This document shows, piece by piece, positions 56,343-64,000 of a DNA stretch of 64,000 nucleotides. Source of the stretch: Pseudomonas brassicacearum (GTDB lineage: Bacteria > Pseudomonadota > Gammaproteobacteria > Pseudomonadales > Pseudomonadaceae). Where the stretch lies: contig NZ_MOBJ01000001.1 of assembly GCF_003732225.1 (NCBI RefSeq), positions 1 through 64,000 on the forward strand. Reading direction: 5' to 3'. Both the position numbers and the translations under genes were made by a program. Below the pieces are notes generated by a model that had not been told where the DNA came from, did not search any database, and was given only the letters and a program-made list of their open reading frames with translations. The number at the start of each line of letters is the position of its first letter. Positions within the stretch are counted from its first letter, which is position 1.

Positions 56343-57583
56343 TGAGCTATCGTACCGTGCCCGCTTTCAAACGAATTATCCATGGTCTGTTGTGGATGGG
56401 CCTTGGAGTGGACGCAGCTCAGGCCGCGGCGAACAATTGCTCGCAACTGGCAAATCTGCCCGCCGTGTTCGAGGTCGGTCAGGGACTTCAGGATGAGTTG
56501 CGCATGCCAGTCCCGATCAAGCAGTTGGCAGTCGGCGACCCGAAAGTTGCCGATGTGCAAACCAGTAGCAGCAACTCCTTCATACTCACGGGTGTAGCTC
56601 CCGGCGCCACCAGCCTGATGGTCTGGACCGCCTGTTCACCCACGCCGCGCCAAAGCATGGTATTCGTCAAGGGCAGGGCCACCGCAGCACTGACCAGCGT
56701 GTCGACGGTGCCTTCTGAAGACCCGCTGCTGCCGAGCCAGGTGCAGACCGACATTCGCTTCGTCGAAGTCAGCCGCACCAAATTGAAAGAAGCCAGCACG
56801 TCGATCTTCGGCAAGAGCGGTAATTTTCTGTTCGGCTCGCCAGGGTCTGTGCCCGGGGTGACTGTGACCCCCGGCCATATTGGTAATCTGGCGCCAAACA
56901 TCCCGCTGAATAACGGCACGTTCAATATCGGCTTTGGCGGCGGTAATGTGCTGGGGATGATCAATGCGCTGGAAGGCAGTGGCTTTGCCTACACCCTGGC
57001 GCGGCCGAGCCTGGTGGCCCTCAGCGGACAGAGTGCGAGCTTCCTGGCCGGTGGTGAAGTGCCGATTCCGGTGCCCAGTTCAGGCAGCGACAACATCTCC
57101 ATCGAGTACAAGGAATTCGGTGTCCGCCTGACCCTGACCCCGACCATCATCGGGAAAAACCGCATCGCCCTGAAGGTCGCGCCCGAGGTCAGCGAGCTGG
57201 ACTTCACCAAGGCCATTCAGATCGCCGGCACCGTGGTCCCGGCATTTACCGTGCGCCGTACCGACACCAGCATTTCCCTGGCCGATGGCGAAAGTTTCGT
57301 CATCAGCGGTCTGATCAGCACCAGCAACAGCTCCCAGGTGAACAAGTTTCCGGGGCTGGGCGATATCCCGATTCTCGGCGCGTTCTTCCGCAATAACTCC
57401 ATCAACCGTGAAGAGCGCGAACTGTTGATGATCGTCACTCCGCACCTGGTTCAACCGCTGGCGGTCAACGCACAACTGCCGACATTGCCTGGCGAACAAC
57501 TGCGCAATTATGACCCGAACTTCTACCGCATGTACTTCCTCGACAACGGCGACTTCGACAGCCGCATGGGGCTCTCGCAATGA
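56342..57583 (+). CDS. rcpA: Tad pilus outer-membrane secretin RcpA/CpaC
   Basis: Forms the outer-membrane channel for the Flp pilus. 413 residues: signal peptide (about 1-34, ending DAAQAAA), a pilus N-terminal domain (about 45-130), and the secretin domain (about 220-390) with GVRLTLTPTII and the SGLI..KFPGLGDIPILGAFFR hallmark. ATG 56342 has GAGGA 8 bases upstream. It is convergent with the tadE-tadZ-tadA-tadB-tadC genes. Confidence 0.93.
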   Translation: MSYRTVPAFKRIIHGLLWMGLGVDAAQAAANNCSQLANLPAVFEVGQGLQDELRMPVPIKQLAVGDPKVADVQTSSSNSFILTGVAPGATSLMVWTACSPTPRQSMVFVKGRATAALTSVSTVPSEDPLLPSQVQTDIRFVEVSRTKLKEASTSIFGKSGNFLFGSPGSVPGVTVTPGHIGNLAPNIPLNNGTFNIGFGGGNVLGMINALEGSGFAYTLARPSLVALSGQSASFLAGGEVPIPVPSSGSDNISIEYKEFGVRLTLTPTIIGKNRIALKVAPEVSELDFTKAIQIAGTVVPAFTVRRTDTSISLADGESFVISGLISTSNSSQVNKFPGLGDIPILGAFFRNNSINREERELLMIVTPHLVQPLAVNAQLPTLPGEQLRNYDPNFYRMYFLDNGDFDSRMGLSQ

Positions 57584-57618
57584 GCCTGGTTCAACGTGTT
57601 GTAGCCAGAGGACACTCA

Positions 57619-58329
57619 ATGAAAGCGGTTATTGCAATTGCGGCGACGGTGATGCTCGCAGGTTGTGCCACCAATGGCCTGTCTTCGCGACCGAGTAGCT
57701 GCGCGAGTCCAGGTTCCGATCAACAGTTGTCCCTGAACCTGGCCGACGACATGACCAACGATGGCCGTTTGTACGCCAGCCTGGCGAATCTGGAGGGGCT
57801 GCCCGAAGACCTGCCGCAGGTTCGCCTGCGCAAGGCTCGAGTCCTGCGCCTGCTGGGTCGTAACGAGGCCGAACCGTTGTACAAGAGCCTGCTCGGCACG
57901 TGTATGGCCGCTGAAGGCGAGCATGGCCTGGGCCAGTTGGCCGCGGCCAGAAATGATAATGCGGCCGCCGCGGATCACCTTGAGCGCGCGATGAGGATGG
58001 CCCCTACCGACGATAAAATCCGCAATGACCTGGGGGTCGTCTACCTCAATCAGCGTCGGATCAATGAAGCACGCTTTCAGTTTATGACCGCCATGGAGCT
58101 CAAGCAGTCGGATTCACTGGCTGCGCTCAATCTGGTGACACTGCTGATCTATCAGGATAACTGGAAGCAAGCTGCTGAACTCGCGAACCGCGCCAGCCTG
58201 AGCCCCAAGCAAGTCGCAGACGCTCAAGCTCGCGCAGAAAGACTCAAGGCCCCCGCTAAAAAAGTGGTGGCTGCCGAGGGGAGTCGCGCGGCAGAGGTAG
58301 TCGATGCCTCAGCCAGTGCGATCAAGTAG
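57619..58329 (+). CDS. tadD: TadD-like tetratricopeptide lipoprotein
   Basis: 236 residues. Lipoprotein signal MKAVIAIAATVMLAGC puts a lipid anchor on Cys16; TPR-like helices follow (EGEHGLGQLAAARNDNAAAADHLERAM and the next repeats to about 200). TadD proteins aid assembly of the secretin. ATG 57619 with AGAGGA is chosen over ATG 57580 (which overlaps the rcpA stop), because it places the lipobox correctly. Confidence 0.85.
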   Translation: MKAVIAIAATVMLAGCATNGLSSRPSSCASPGSDQQLSLNLADDMTNDGRLYASLANLEGLPEDLPQVRLRKARVLRLLGRNEAEPLYKSLLGTCMAAEGEHGLGQLAAARNDNAAAADHLERAMRMAPTDDKIRNDLGVVYLNQRRINEARFQFMTAMELKQSDSLAALNLVTLLIYQDNWKQAAELANRASLSPKQVADAQARAERLKAPAKKVVAAEGSRAAEVVDASASAIK

Positions 58330-58347
58330 ACATTACGAGGAGTCGAG

Positions 58348-58617
58348 ATGAATACCAAGAGGCTGTTGATAGTGTGCATGGCTTGCCTGTCCACGACCGC
58401 CTGGGCTATTGAGCCGGGCCCCTCTTCGGTGCCGCAACAAGGCACCGAACAATGGTTGCAACTACAGATTCGCGGCGTGGTTGCCTCCCCTAAGCTGCAA
58501 ACCGTTTCGTCCACCGAACGTGACCTGTCCATGCAACGCTGGCTGAATAGCTTTACCTACCCGATTCCTGAACGTTATGAGCAAAAGATCTCGGGAAGTA
58601 TGAGCACCAGCAAATGA
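58348..58617 (+). CDS. DUF3613 family protein of the Tad locus
   Basis: 89 residues with a signal peptide (about 1-20, TTAWA) and a DUF3613-type core (LQIRGVVASPK, MQRWLNSFTYPIPERYEQ). Such genes are regular in Pseudomonas tad loci next to tadD; function unknown. Strong GAGGAG ribosome site. The 195 bases to the convergent tadC stop contain only a weak hairpin near 58727-58745. Confidence 0.85.
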   Translation: MNTKRLLIVCMACLSTTAWAIEPGPSSVPQQGTEQWLQLQIRGVVASPKLQTVSSTERDLSMQRWLNSFTYPIPERYEQKISGSMSTSK

Positions 58618-58812
58618 GACACGTCAGTGGGCGATCAGCCTCTGGCGTAGCCCAGCGTTACCTGGCGAGAACGTCGGGGCCAATAACGTGCGTGGGTAAA
58701 AGAGTAAAAGGATAAAAGTGGATCAGGCGCCGGGCCTGACCCACATAGGATTTGCTCCACCCTGTACTCCGAAAGGAGCCGCCATCCTGCTCGGCAGCCC
58801 CCCGCGCTTATC

Positions 58813-59775
58813 TCACCCAAATGCTTTGAGCACCCCGAGCAGGGCTGGCCCGATGGCGATCAAAAAGAAGCTCGGCCACAGACAGAAAATCAGTGGGAAT
58901 ATCAGTTTGGTACCGATTTTCGCGCCCATTTCTTCGGCTGCCTGCGTACGCCGATCGCGAAACTCATCGGCATAGATACGCAAGGTATCGGCCACGCTGG
59001 TACCAAAGCGGATGCTCTGCCCCAACAGGCTGACCAACCCTTGCACATCTTCCAGCCCGGTGCGCACAGCCAGTTGCTTGAGCGCCTCGGTACTGGTAAT
59101 GCCGGCGCGGATTTGCGCATTGACCAGCGCCAGTTCCTCTGCCAACTCGACCTGACTGACCGACATCTCTTCAGCCACCCGCTCGATGGTCGTAGGCAAG
59201 GCCAGACCCGACTCCACGCAAACCACCATCAGATCCAGGGCATCCGGAAACGCAGCGCGCAGCCGGCCTTGTCGCAGTTGCTTGCGCTTGCCGACATACA
59301 TTGCTGGCACCAGCCAACCGACAGCGGCAGCCATGAGCACCAGCAGCAGCCCCAAGATCAGGGAAAGCCTGGGAATCAGCGGCAACACCAGCAGCGAAAT
59401 GCCGACCAGTATCAGCGGCAACAACAGGCGCACAGCCCAGTACATCTGCACCGCCGAAGACGAGCGGTACCCCGCGTGCATCAACAGAAGCTGGGTTTCG
59501 GACGTCTGAGCGGTTTCGGCTGAGCCAAAACGCTGGCCGACCCGCTCCAGCAACAGTTGCAGATTACCTGGCGCATCCGGCCCCCCTGCACTCCCGTAAT
59601 GCCCCCGTTTGATCAGCGCAAGGCGACGCTGCATCGGGTCCTGAAGCCCCAACACCAGTAATATCACGGTGACGACCGCGAGCACGGTACTCAACCCTAT
59701 CGCACTGACGAACAACAGGCGCGCCAGCGCCTCATTACCCGTCACCCGACCCAACAACCCGAGCAAATAGTCCAT
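58813..59775 (-). CDS. tadC: Tad pilus inner-membrane platform protein TadC
   Basis: 320 residues, T2SSF domain (about 160-290) with membrane helices near both ends. Works with TadB as the platform for the TadA motor. ATG 59775 has GGAGG 8 bases upstream; the GTG at 59784 is less well placed. Downstream of tadB by 29 bases. Confidence 0.93.
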   Translation of the reverse strand: MDYLLGLLGRVTGNEALARLLFVSAIGLSTVLAVVTVILLVLGLQDPMQRRLALIKRGHYGSAGGPDAPGNLQLLLERVGQRFGSAETAQTSETQLLLMHAGYRSSSAVQMYWAVRLLLPLILVGISLLVLPLIPRLSLILGLLLVLMAAAVGWLVPAMYVGKRKQLRQGRLRAAFPDALDLMVVCVESGLALPTTIERVAEEMSVSQVELAEELALVNAQIRAGITSTEALKQLAVRTGLEDVQGLVSLLGQSIRFGTSVADTLRIYADEFRDRRTQAAEEMGAKIGTKLIFPLIFCLWPSFFLIAIGPALLGVLKAFG

Positions 59776-59804
59776 GACCTGCACCTCCGCGTAGCGAATA
59801 CCGC

Positions 59805-60791
59805 TTAAACCTGAATCCGGATGATTTTGCGGATCCAGACAATCCCTACCAACATCGCGCAGAAAGCGCCGATGATCAGCTTATGGCCAATCGGATCATT
59901 GATCAGCACAGGCAAGTAGGTGGGGGTTGTGATCAGGATCAACGCCGCCAGCACGAAAGGAATGGCCACCAGCACCCAGGCCGACATCCGCCCTTCGGCC
60001 GACAACGTCTTGACCTTGCGCTGAAAGCGGAAGCGCCCCCGGATCAGCCTACTCAATCGCTCCAGCACCTCGGTCAGATTGCCGCCGGTCTCGCGATGGA
60101 TGAGGATCGACGTCACCAGCATCATCACCGTCATGCTCGGCATGCGCTCCAGCAGGCCGAGCATGGCGCGACGCACATCATTGCCATAGTTGATATCGGC
60201 GAAGGTCAGGCCGAACTCATGAGCCACCGGCCCCTTGTGCTCTTCGGCGACCAGACGCAAGGTTTCGTTGAATGGATGCCCGGCGCGCAGAGCCCGGCAC
60301 ATGGCATCCAGCGCATCCGGCAAGCCCTCTTCGAACGCAGCAAAGCGTTTGTTGCGGTCACGGAGGATTTTCAGCAACGGCAACCAGGCCACCCCAAAAG
60401 CCACCGCCAGCGCCATCCACCAGGGTGACGAGAGCAACAAGACCAGGGCTCCTGCACCCACACCCATGGCGATCCCGAGGAACAGCACCCGATAGGCCCG
60501 ATATTCGTGCCCCGACTGCTCGATCAGCTGTGTCAGGCTCGCCATGAACGGCAGTTGCTCAAGCCTGGCCTCCAATGGCGACAAGCGTGTCAGGTACTTC
60601 TGCCGCAGCACGGTTTGCATGTTGGGCAAATTGTTGGCTCTCTCCAGCACATGCAGGCGGCCGCGAATGCGCTTGCGCATCTTGCCCGCCTCGCCGAACA
60701 CCGGCACCACCACGCCCTGGGACAGGAGGAAGACGGCGATAAACACCATACCGAGAAAGATCAGAATGAATTCACCGGATATATGGTTCAT
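59805..60791 (-). CDS. tadB: Tad pilus inner-membrane platform protein TadB
   Basis: 328 residues with an N-terminal helix and a T2SSF domain, including the conserved [20 protein letters not shown] and [19 protein letters not shown] segments. ATG 60791 overlaps the tadA stop (ATGA) and has GGAGGGAC upstream. Confidence 0.94.
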   Translation of the reverse strand: MNHISGEFILIFLGMVFIAVFLLSQGVVVPVFGEAGKMRKRIRGRLHVLERANNLPNMQTVLRQKYLTRLSPLEARLEQLPFMASLTQLIEQSGHEYRAYRVLFLGIAMGVGAGALVLLLSSPWWMALAVAFGVAWLPLLKILRDRNKRFAAFEEGLPDALDAMCRALRAGHPFNETLRLVAEEHKGPVAHEFGLTFADINYGNDVRRAMLGLLERMPSMTVMMLVTSILIHRETGGNLTEVLERLSRLIRGRFRFQRKVKTLSAEGRMSAWVLVAIPFVLAALILITTPTYLPVLINDPIGHKLIIGAFCAMLVGIVWIRKIIRIQV

Positions 60792-62230
60792 GACTGCCGT
60801 CCCTCCATCCATTCAGGCCTGAACAAGGTCAGTGGCAACTCGATGCCACGCTTGGCCAACACATCGCGAAAGGACGGGATCATGCCGCTGGGACGATAAT
60901 CACCGAGCACTTCACCGTGTTCGCCCATGCCACTGCGGGCAAACGAGAAGATTTCGGTCATGGTGATGATCTCGCCCTCCATGCCGTTGATCTCTTGCAC
61001 GCTGACCAGACGCCGTTTGCCGTCCTCCTGACGCTCCAACTGGATCACCACATCAATGGCCGAAGCAATTTGCTGACGCATGGCCTTGATCGGGAAAGTG
61101 GCACCGGTCATGGACACCATGTTCTCGATTCGCCCCAATGCATCGCGTGCGGTATTGGCGTGGATCGTGGTCAGCGAGCCGTCGTGGCCAGTGTTCATGG
61201 CCGTCAGCATGTCCAGCGCCTCGGCGCCACGGACTTCGCCGATCACAATGCGATCCGGACGCATCCGCAGACTGTTACGCACCAATTCGCGCTGGCTCAC
61301 CTCGCCACGCCCCTCGATGTTCGAAGGACGGGTTTCCAGGCGCACCACATGGGGCTGCTGCAGTTGCAGCTCGGCCGAGTCTTCGATGGTGACGATCCGC
61401 TCGTTTTGCGGAATGAAACTGGACAGCACATTGAGCATGGTGGTCTTGCCGCTGCCGGTGCCGCCGGAGATCAATACGTTCAAACGCCCGCGAACAATCG
61501 CCTTGAGCAGCAAAGCAATGGCCGGGGTCAAGGTACCGACCTGAATCAGGCTATCAGTATTGAGCAGGTCCACGGCAAAGCGGCGGATCGACATGCTCGG
61601 TCCGTCAATGGCCAGCGGCGGAATGATCGCGTTGACCCGCGAACCGTCCTTGAGCCGGGCGTCCACCAACGGTGAGGACTCATCGATGCGCCGCCCCAGA
61701 CTGGAAACGATGCGGTCGATGATGTTCAGCAAATGCTGATCGTCACGAAAGCGCACATCGGTCCTCTGCAGCTTGCCGAAACGCTCGACATACACCGAGG
61801 CAAAGCCGTTGACCAGAATGTCGGACACGCTGTGATCGGCCAGTAACGGCTCCAGCGGGCCAAGTCCGAGCACCTCGTCGGTGATCTGCTTGATGATCAA
61901 CTGGCGGCTGACCGAACTCACGGGCGCTGAATGCTCATCCAGCAGACGCTGGCAAATATCGCGAATCTGCCGTGTGGCCTCGGCCGGTTCAAGCGAATCG
62001 AGCAAGGACAAGTCCATGACTTTAAGCAATTGCTGATAGATCTTTTCCCGCCACTCGGCCTCTACCGGGGTGACCTGGCTTTTGGTCTCGTAAAGAATGT
62101 CCGGTGCTGCACGCTCCCACGCCATCAATTCCTCTGCCGGGTCCAGCAGGTCGTCGCCCGGTTGACCAGGCGACGATGCGGCGGGTTTAGCGGACTGTTT
62201 GCGCAAACGGTTACGGAATTCGCTGATCAT
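60788..62230 (-). CDS. tadA: Tad pilus assembly ATPase TadA/CpaF
   Basis: Secretion ATPase powering Flp pilus assembly. 480 residues with Walker [13 protein letters not shown], Asp and His boxes ([28 protein letters not shown]), and the TIHAN motif. Follows tadZ by 3 bases. Confidence 0.96.
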   Translation of the reverse strand: MISEFRNRLRKQSAKPAASSPGQPGDDLLDPAEELMAWERAAPDILYETKSQVTPVEAEWREKIYQQLLKVMDLSLLDSLEPAEATRQIRDICQRLLDEHSAPVSSVSRQLIIKQITDEVLGLGPLEPLLADHSVSDILVNGFASVYVERFGKLQRTDVRFRDDQHLLNIIDRIVSSLGRRIDESSPLVDARLKDGSRVNAIIPPLAIDGPSMSIRRFAVDLLNTDSLIQVGTLTPAIALLLKAIVRGRLNVLISGGTGSGKTTMLNVLSSFIPQNERIVTIEDSAELQLQQPHVVRLETRPSNIEGRGEVSQRELVRNSLRMRPDRIVIGEVRGAEALDMLTAMNTGHDGSLTTIHANTARDALGRIENMVSMTGATFPIKAMRQQIASAIDVVIQLERQEDGKRRLVSVQEINGMEGEIITMTEIFSFARSGMGEHGEVLGDYRPSGMIPSFRDVLAKRGIELPLTLFRPEWMEGRQS

Positions 62231-62233
62231 GGG

Positions 62234-63454
62234 TCATCCCCCGAAAAAACGGTTGAAGGCGCGTTTGAGTAAGCCTTTGTTTCCGGTCATCTGTTGACCG
62301 ACCAACGCCTCGGTCATCTCGCGCACGGCGACGGTGATCGGAGCCCGCGGTGCTTGCACCCCCAACGGCACGCCAGAGTTCTGGCTCTGGCTGACCAGGT
62401 TGAAGTCGTTGGGTAATTTCAACAGATTCGCGCAGCGCAGCGCCTCGCCAATATCCTTGAGGCTGACTGCCGCCGCCTTGTCATAGCGGTTGACCACCAC
62501 CTGCAATTGATCCCCGCGCACGCCCAGGTCCTCGCGAAGAATCCGCGTCAGGGAGCTGGCATCTCGCAGGTGGCTGACGCTCTGCTGCACCACCACGTAC
62601 ACCCGGTCTGCCTGCTCCAGCACAGAACCTGTGAGGTGGTCGATTTGCCGCGGCAGGTCAACCACCACCCAGTCATAGCTGGCACGGGCCAACTGCAACA
62701 GTCTGTCAAGTTGCTCGGGCTGGGCATCCTGCGGCAGGCACAGCTCGCCGGCCCGGCCACCGAGCACATGCAAAGTCGGGCTGAAGTGGCTGCAAAAACC
62801 GCGCAACGCGACGCTGTCCATGTCCTCGACCTGCTGCAACACCTCCAGATGGCTGTGCGACTGCGCCACATCGAGGTAATGCGTCACGCTGCCAAATTGC
62901 AGGTCCATGTCCAAAAGCAGGGTGTTGCCGCCCTTGACGCTGAGCTGGTGAGCCAGGTTGCAGGCCAGCAAGGTGCCGCCGGAGCCGCCCTTGGCGCCAA
63001 TCACCGCGATCAGCTTCCCTTCTGCCCCACTGTTGACCCGGACCTCTGAGACCAGACGACTCAAGGCTGCAACCAACTCAGTCTCGGCTATCGGCTCCGG
63101 CAGGACATCACGAGCGCCGGCCTGCATCGCCAGGCGCATGGCGTCCTGCTCGTTCAACAGGCCACACACCAACAGCGGCGGACGCTCATGGGCCGGACGC
63201 AGTAACAGTGCCGCCAGCTCCTCGCGCCACAGGTGGCTAACGCGTACCAATAGCAGATCGGGCATCCGCTCCAGACCATAGAGCGGGTCGACATGCCCAT
63301 TACTCACCAGACGCGTGCTCACCTCCAGGCTGGGCATGCGTTGGCAAACGCCTTGCAGATCACGCAACGCCGTGGCGTCACGGCTACTGATCAGCAATCG
63401 CAGCCCTGGTTTGCCGGTCGCAGTGCTTAGTGGAGTTTCCTTGATATTCAGCAT
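62234..63454 (-). CDS. tadZ: Tad localisation protein TadZ/CpaE
   Basis: 406 residues: an N-terminal receiver-like domain (about 20-135) and a MinD/ParA-type ATPase domain (about 150-390) with GAKGGSGGTLLACNLA in the deviant Walker A position and VVDLPRQIDH. Directs the Tad machine to a pole. The P-loop reads GGSGGT where MinD proteins have GGVGKT, so the conserved lysine is replaced, as in some TadZ proteins, and ATPase activity is doubtful. ATG 63454 has GGGGAGGT; overlaps the tadE stop by 7 bases. Confidence 0.9.
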   Translation of the reverse strand: MLNIKETPLSTATGKPGLRLLISSRDATALRDLQGVCQRMPSLEVSTRLVSNGHVDPLYGLERMPDLLLVRVSHLWREELAALLLRPAHERPPLLVCGLLNEQDAMRLAMQAGARDVLPEPIAETELVAALSRLVSEVRVNSGAEGKLIAVIGAKGGSGGTLLACNLAHQLSVKGGNTLLLDMDLQFGSVTHYLDVAQSHSHLEVLQQVEDMDSVALRGFCSHFSPTLHVLGGRAGELCLPQDAQPEQLDRLLQLARASYDWVVVDLPRQIDHLTGSVLEQADRVYVVVQQSVSHLRDASSLTRILREDLGVRGDQLQVVVNRYDKAAAVSLKDIGEALRCANLLKLPNDFNLVSQSQNSGVPLGVQAPRAPITVAVREMTEALVGQQMTGNKGLLKRAFNRFFGG

Positions 63455-63942
63455 GGAGTGACCTCCCCTGATTCGGAATGATGCCCAAGGGCTTCGCGTG
63501 GCAAGGTTGCCCTGATGGTGGGCAACGTGATGGGCACGCCAAACCCGGGAATAAACAGATTGAATACGTAGCTTTGCAGGCTCACCTGGACATAACGGAT
63601 GGCACGGAATCCGGTGACGTTGACGGTGTCGGTGGGGTTGGCCACCACAGCACCGTTTGCATCCAGGTAGGTCAGCGTCAGGTTGCCAGTGCCCAGATTG
63701 GTGATCAGCTGGCTGGTGCCGGTGTTGCCCGCGGGATTGAAGATCGCCCGCTGCAACACGATCGGATCGCTGATATTGCATACCGCCGCCAGGCGCGCGC
63801 CGCGCCGCACGGATTCATCGAGGGCATTCACCGTGAAGTACAGGCGGCCCATTTCCAGCACGCTGAACAACAGAATGAACACCAGCAAGCCTATGACGGC
63901 GAACTCCACCACATAGACGCCACGCATCTGTTTGCGATTCAT
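63448..63942 (-). CDS. tadE: TadE-like pseudopilin
   Basis: 164 residues. Short basic leader (MNRKQMRG) then VYVVEFAVIGLLVFILLFSVLEMGR, the TadE hydrophobic helix with the Glu needed for prepilin peptidase recognition. The rest is a soluble pseudopilin domain. ATG 63942 overlaps the preceding stop (TGATG), with GAGGG upstream. Minor pseudopilin of the Flp pilus. Confidence 0.9.
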   Translation of the reverse strand: MNRKQMRGVYVVEFAVIGLLVFILLFSVLEMGRLYFTVNALDESVRRGARLAAVCNISDPIVLQRAIFNPAGNTGTSQLITNLGTGNLTLTYLDANGAVVANPTDTVNVTGFRAIRYVQVSLQSYVFNLFIPGFGVPITLPTIRATLPREALGHHSESGEVTPC

Positions 63943-64000
63943 CACAGAGCCCTCATGACAGTTGAGGCGACCAGCGGAATACTCAGCGCAATCGTATTGG
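63942..64000 (-). CDS. 3' end of a further tad-operon gene (cut by window edge)
   Basis: The frame that ends at TGA 63944-63942 stays open to the edge and gives NTIALSIPLVASTVMRAL as the last residues. Its stop overlaps the tadE ATG, as expected for the upstream gene of the same operon. Too short to identify. Confidence 0.5.
   Translation of the reverse strand, partial: NTIALSIPLVASTVMRAL

Noticed and set aside
58727..58745. Terminator for the - strand tad operon
   Set aside because: The CAGGC/GCCTG hairpin is short and the following T-rich stretch is interrupted, so it does not stand as a feature.

Overview
The window looks like the chromosome of a Pseudomonas of the P. fluorescens group. 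Three things point there. The stretch from about 13.1 to 42.1 kb follows the gene order of P. aeruginosa PA2958-PA2985 (rgsA, tatD, pilZ, holB, tmk, mltG, pabC, fabF, acpP, fabG, fabD, plsX, rpmF, yceD, maf, sppA, HAD hydrolase, rluC, rne, then murB, a phosphatase, kdsB, Trm112-like, lpxK, exbD, exbB, comEC, DUF2062). The intergenic repeats are the paired GTGGGAGCGAGC..TGCTCGCGA and GATCGCAGCC..GGCAGCTCCTAC palindromes typical of fluorescent pseudomonads. Coding regions are GC-rich.

Layout. 0.2-13.1 kb is mixed metabolism: an AraC regulator divergent from a zinc alcohol dehydrogenase; a D-galactonate operon (dgoK-dgoA-iclR) with a visible promoter and a candidate operator; a GNAT acetyltransferase, an HD phosphohydrolase, an MFS transporter, a family I lipase, two DUF genes, moaA, and a TetR regulator divergent from a class V aminotransferase. 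13.1-30.9 kb is the conserved core: the probable sRNA RgsA, then DNA replication (holB, tmk), cell wall (mltG), folate (pabC), the fatty acid and phospholipid cluster (fabF-acpP-fabG-fabD-plsX) and the RNase E gene with its long leader. 31.0-34.5 kb is an operon for a Tat-exported molybdenum hydroxylase (IorA/IorB type) plus a MocA-like cofactor enzyme. 34.5-39.1 kb holds envelope genes whose stop and start codons overlap. comEC, an ABC exporter, a GST, a transglutaminase-like protein and fadE follow.

48.9-55.6 kb deals with amino acids. A LysR regulator diverges from a three-gene set: an AlaX-type tRNA-editing protein, a 2-oxoglutarate/Fe(II) oxygenase that resembles the BesD amino-acid halogenase/hydroxylase group but keeps the hydroxylase Asp, and a LysE exporter. 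Beside it is a basic amino acid/histidine ABC transporter operon whose promoter region carries a sigma-54 element and an operator identical to the known HutC (hut) palindrome. The oxygenase set is the best candidate here for an undescribed small system, possibly making and exporting a modified amino acid with editing as self-protection.

From 55.9 kb to the right edge is a Tad (Flp pilus) locus in two convergent halves. Secretin rcpA, lipoprotein tadD and a DUF3613 gene lie on the + strand behind a short probable cpaB/rcpC remnant. tadE-tadZ-tadA-tadB-tadC lie on the - strand and continue past the window. I see no tRNA, rRNA, CRISPR, prophage or insertion sequence.
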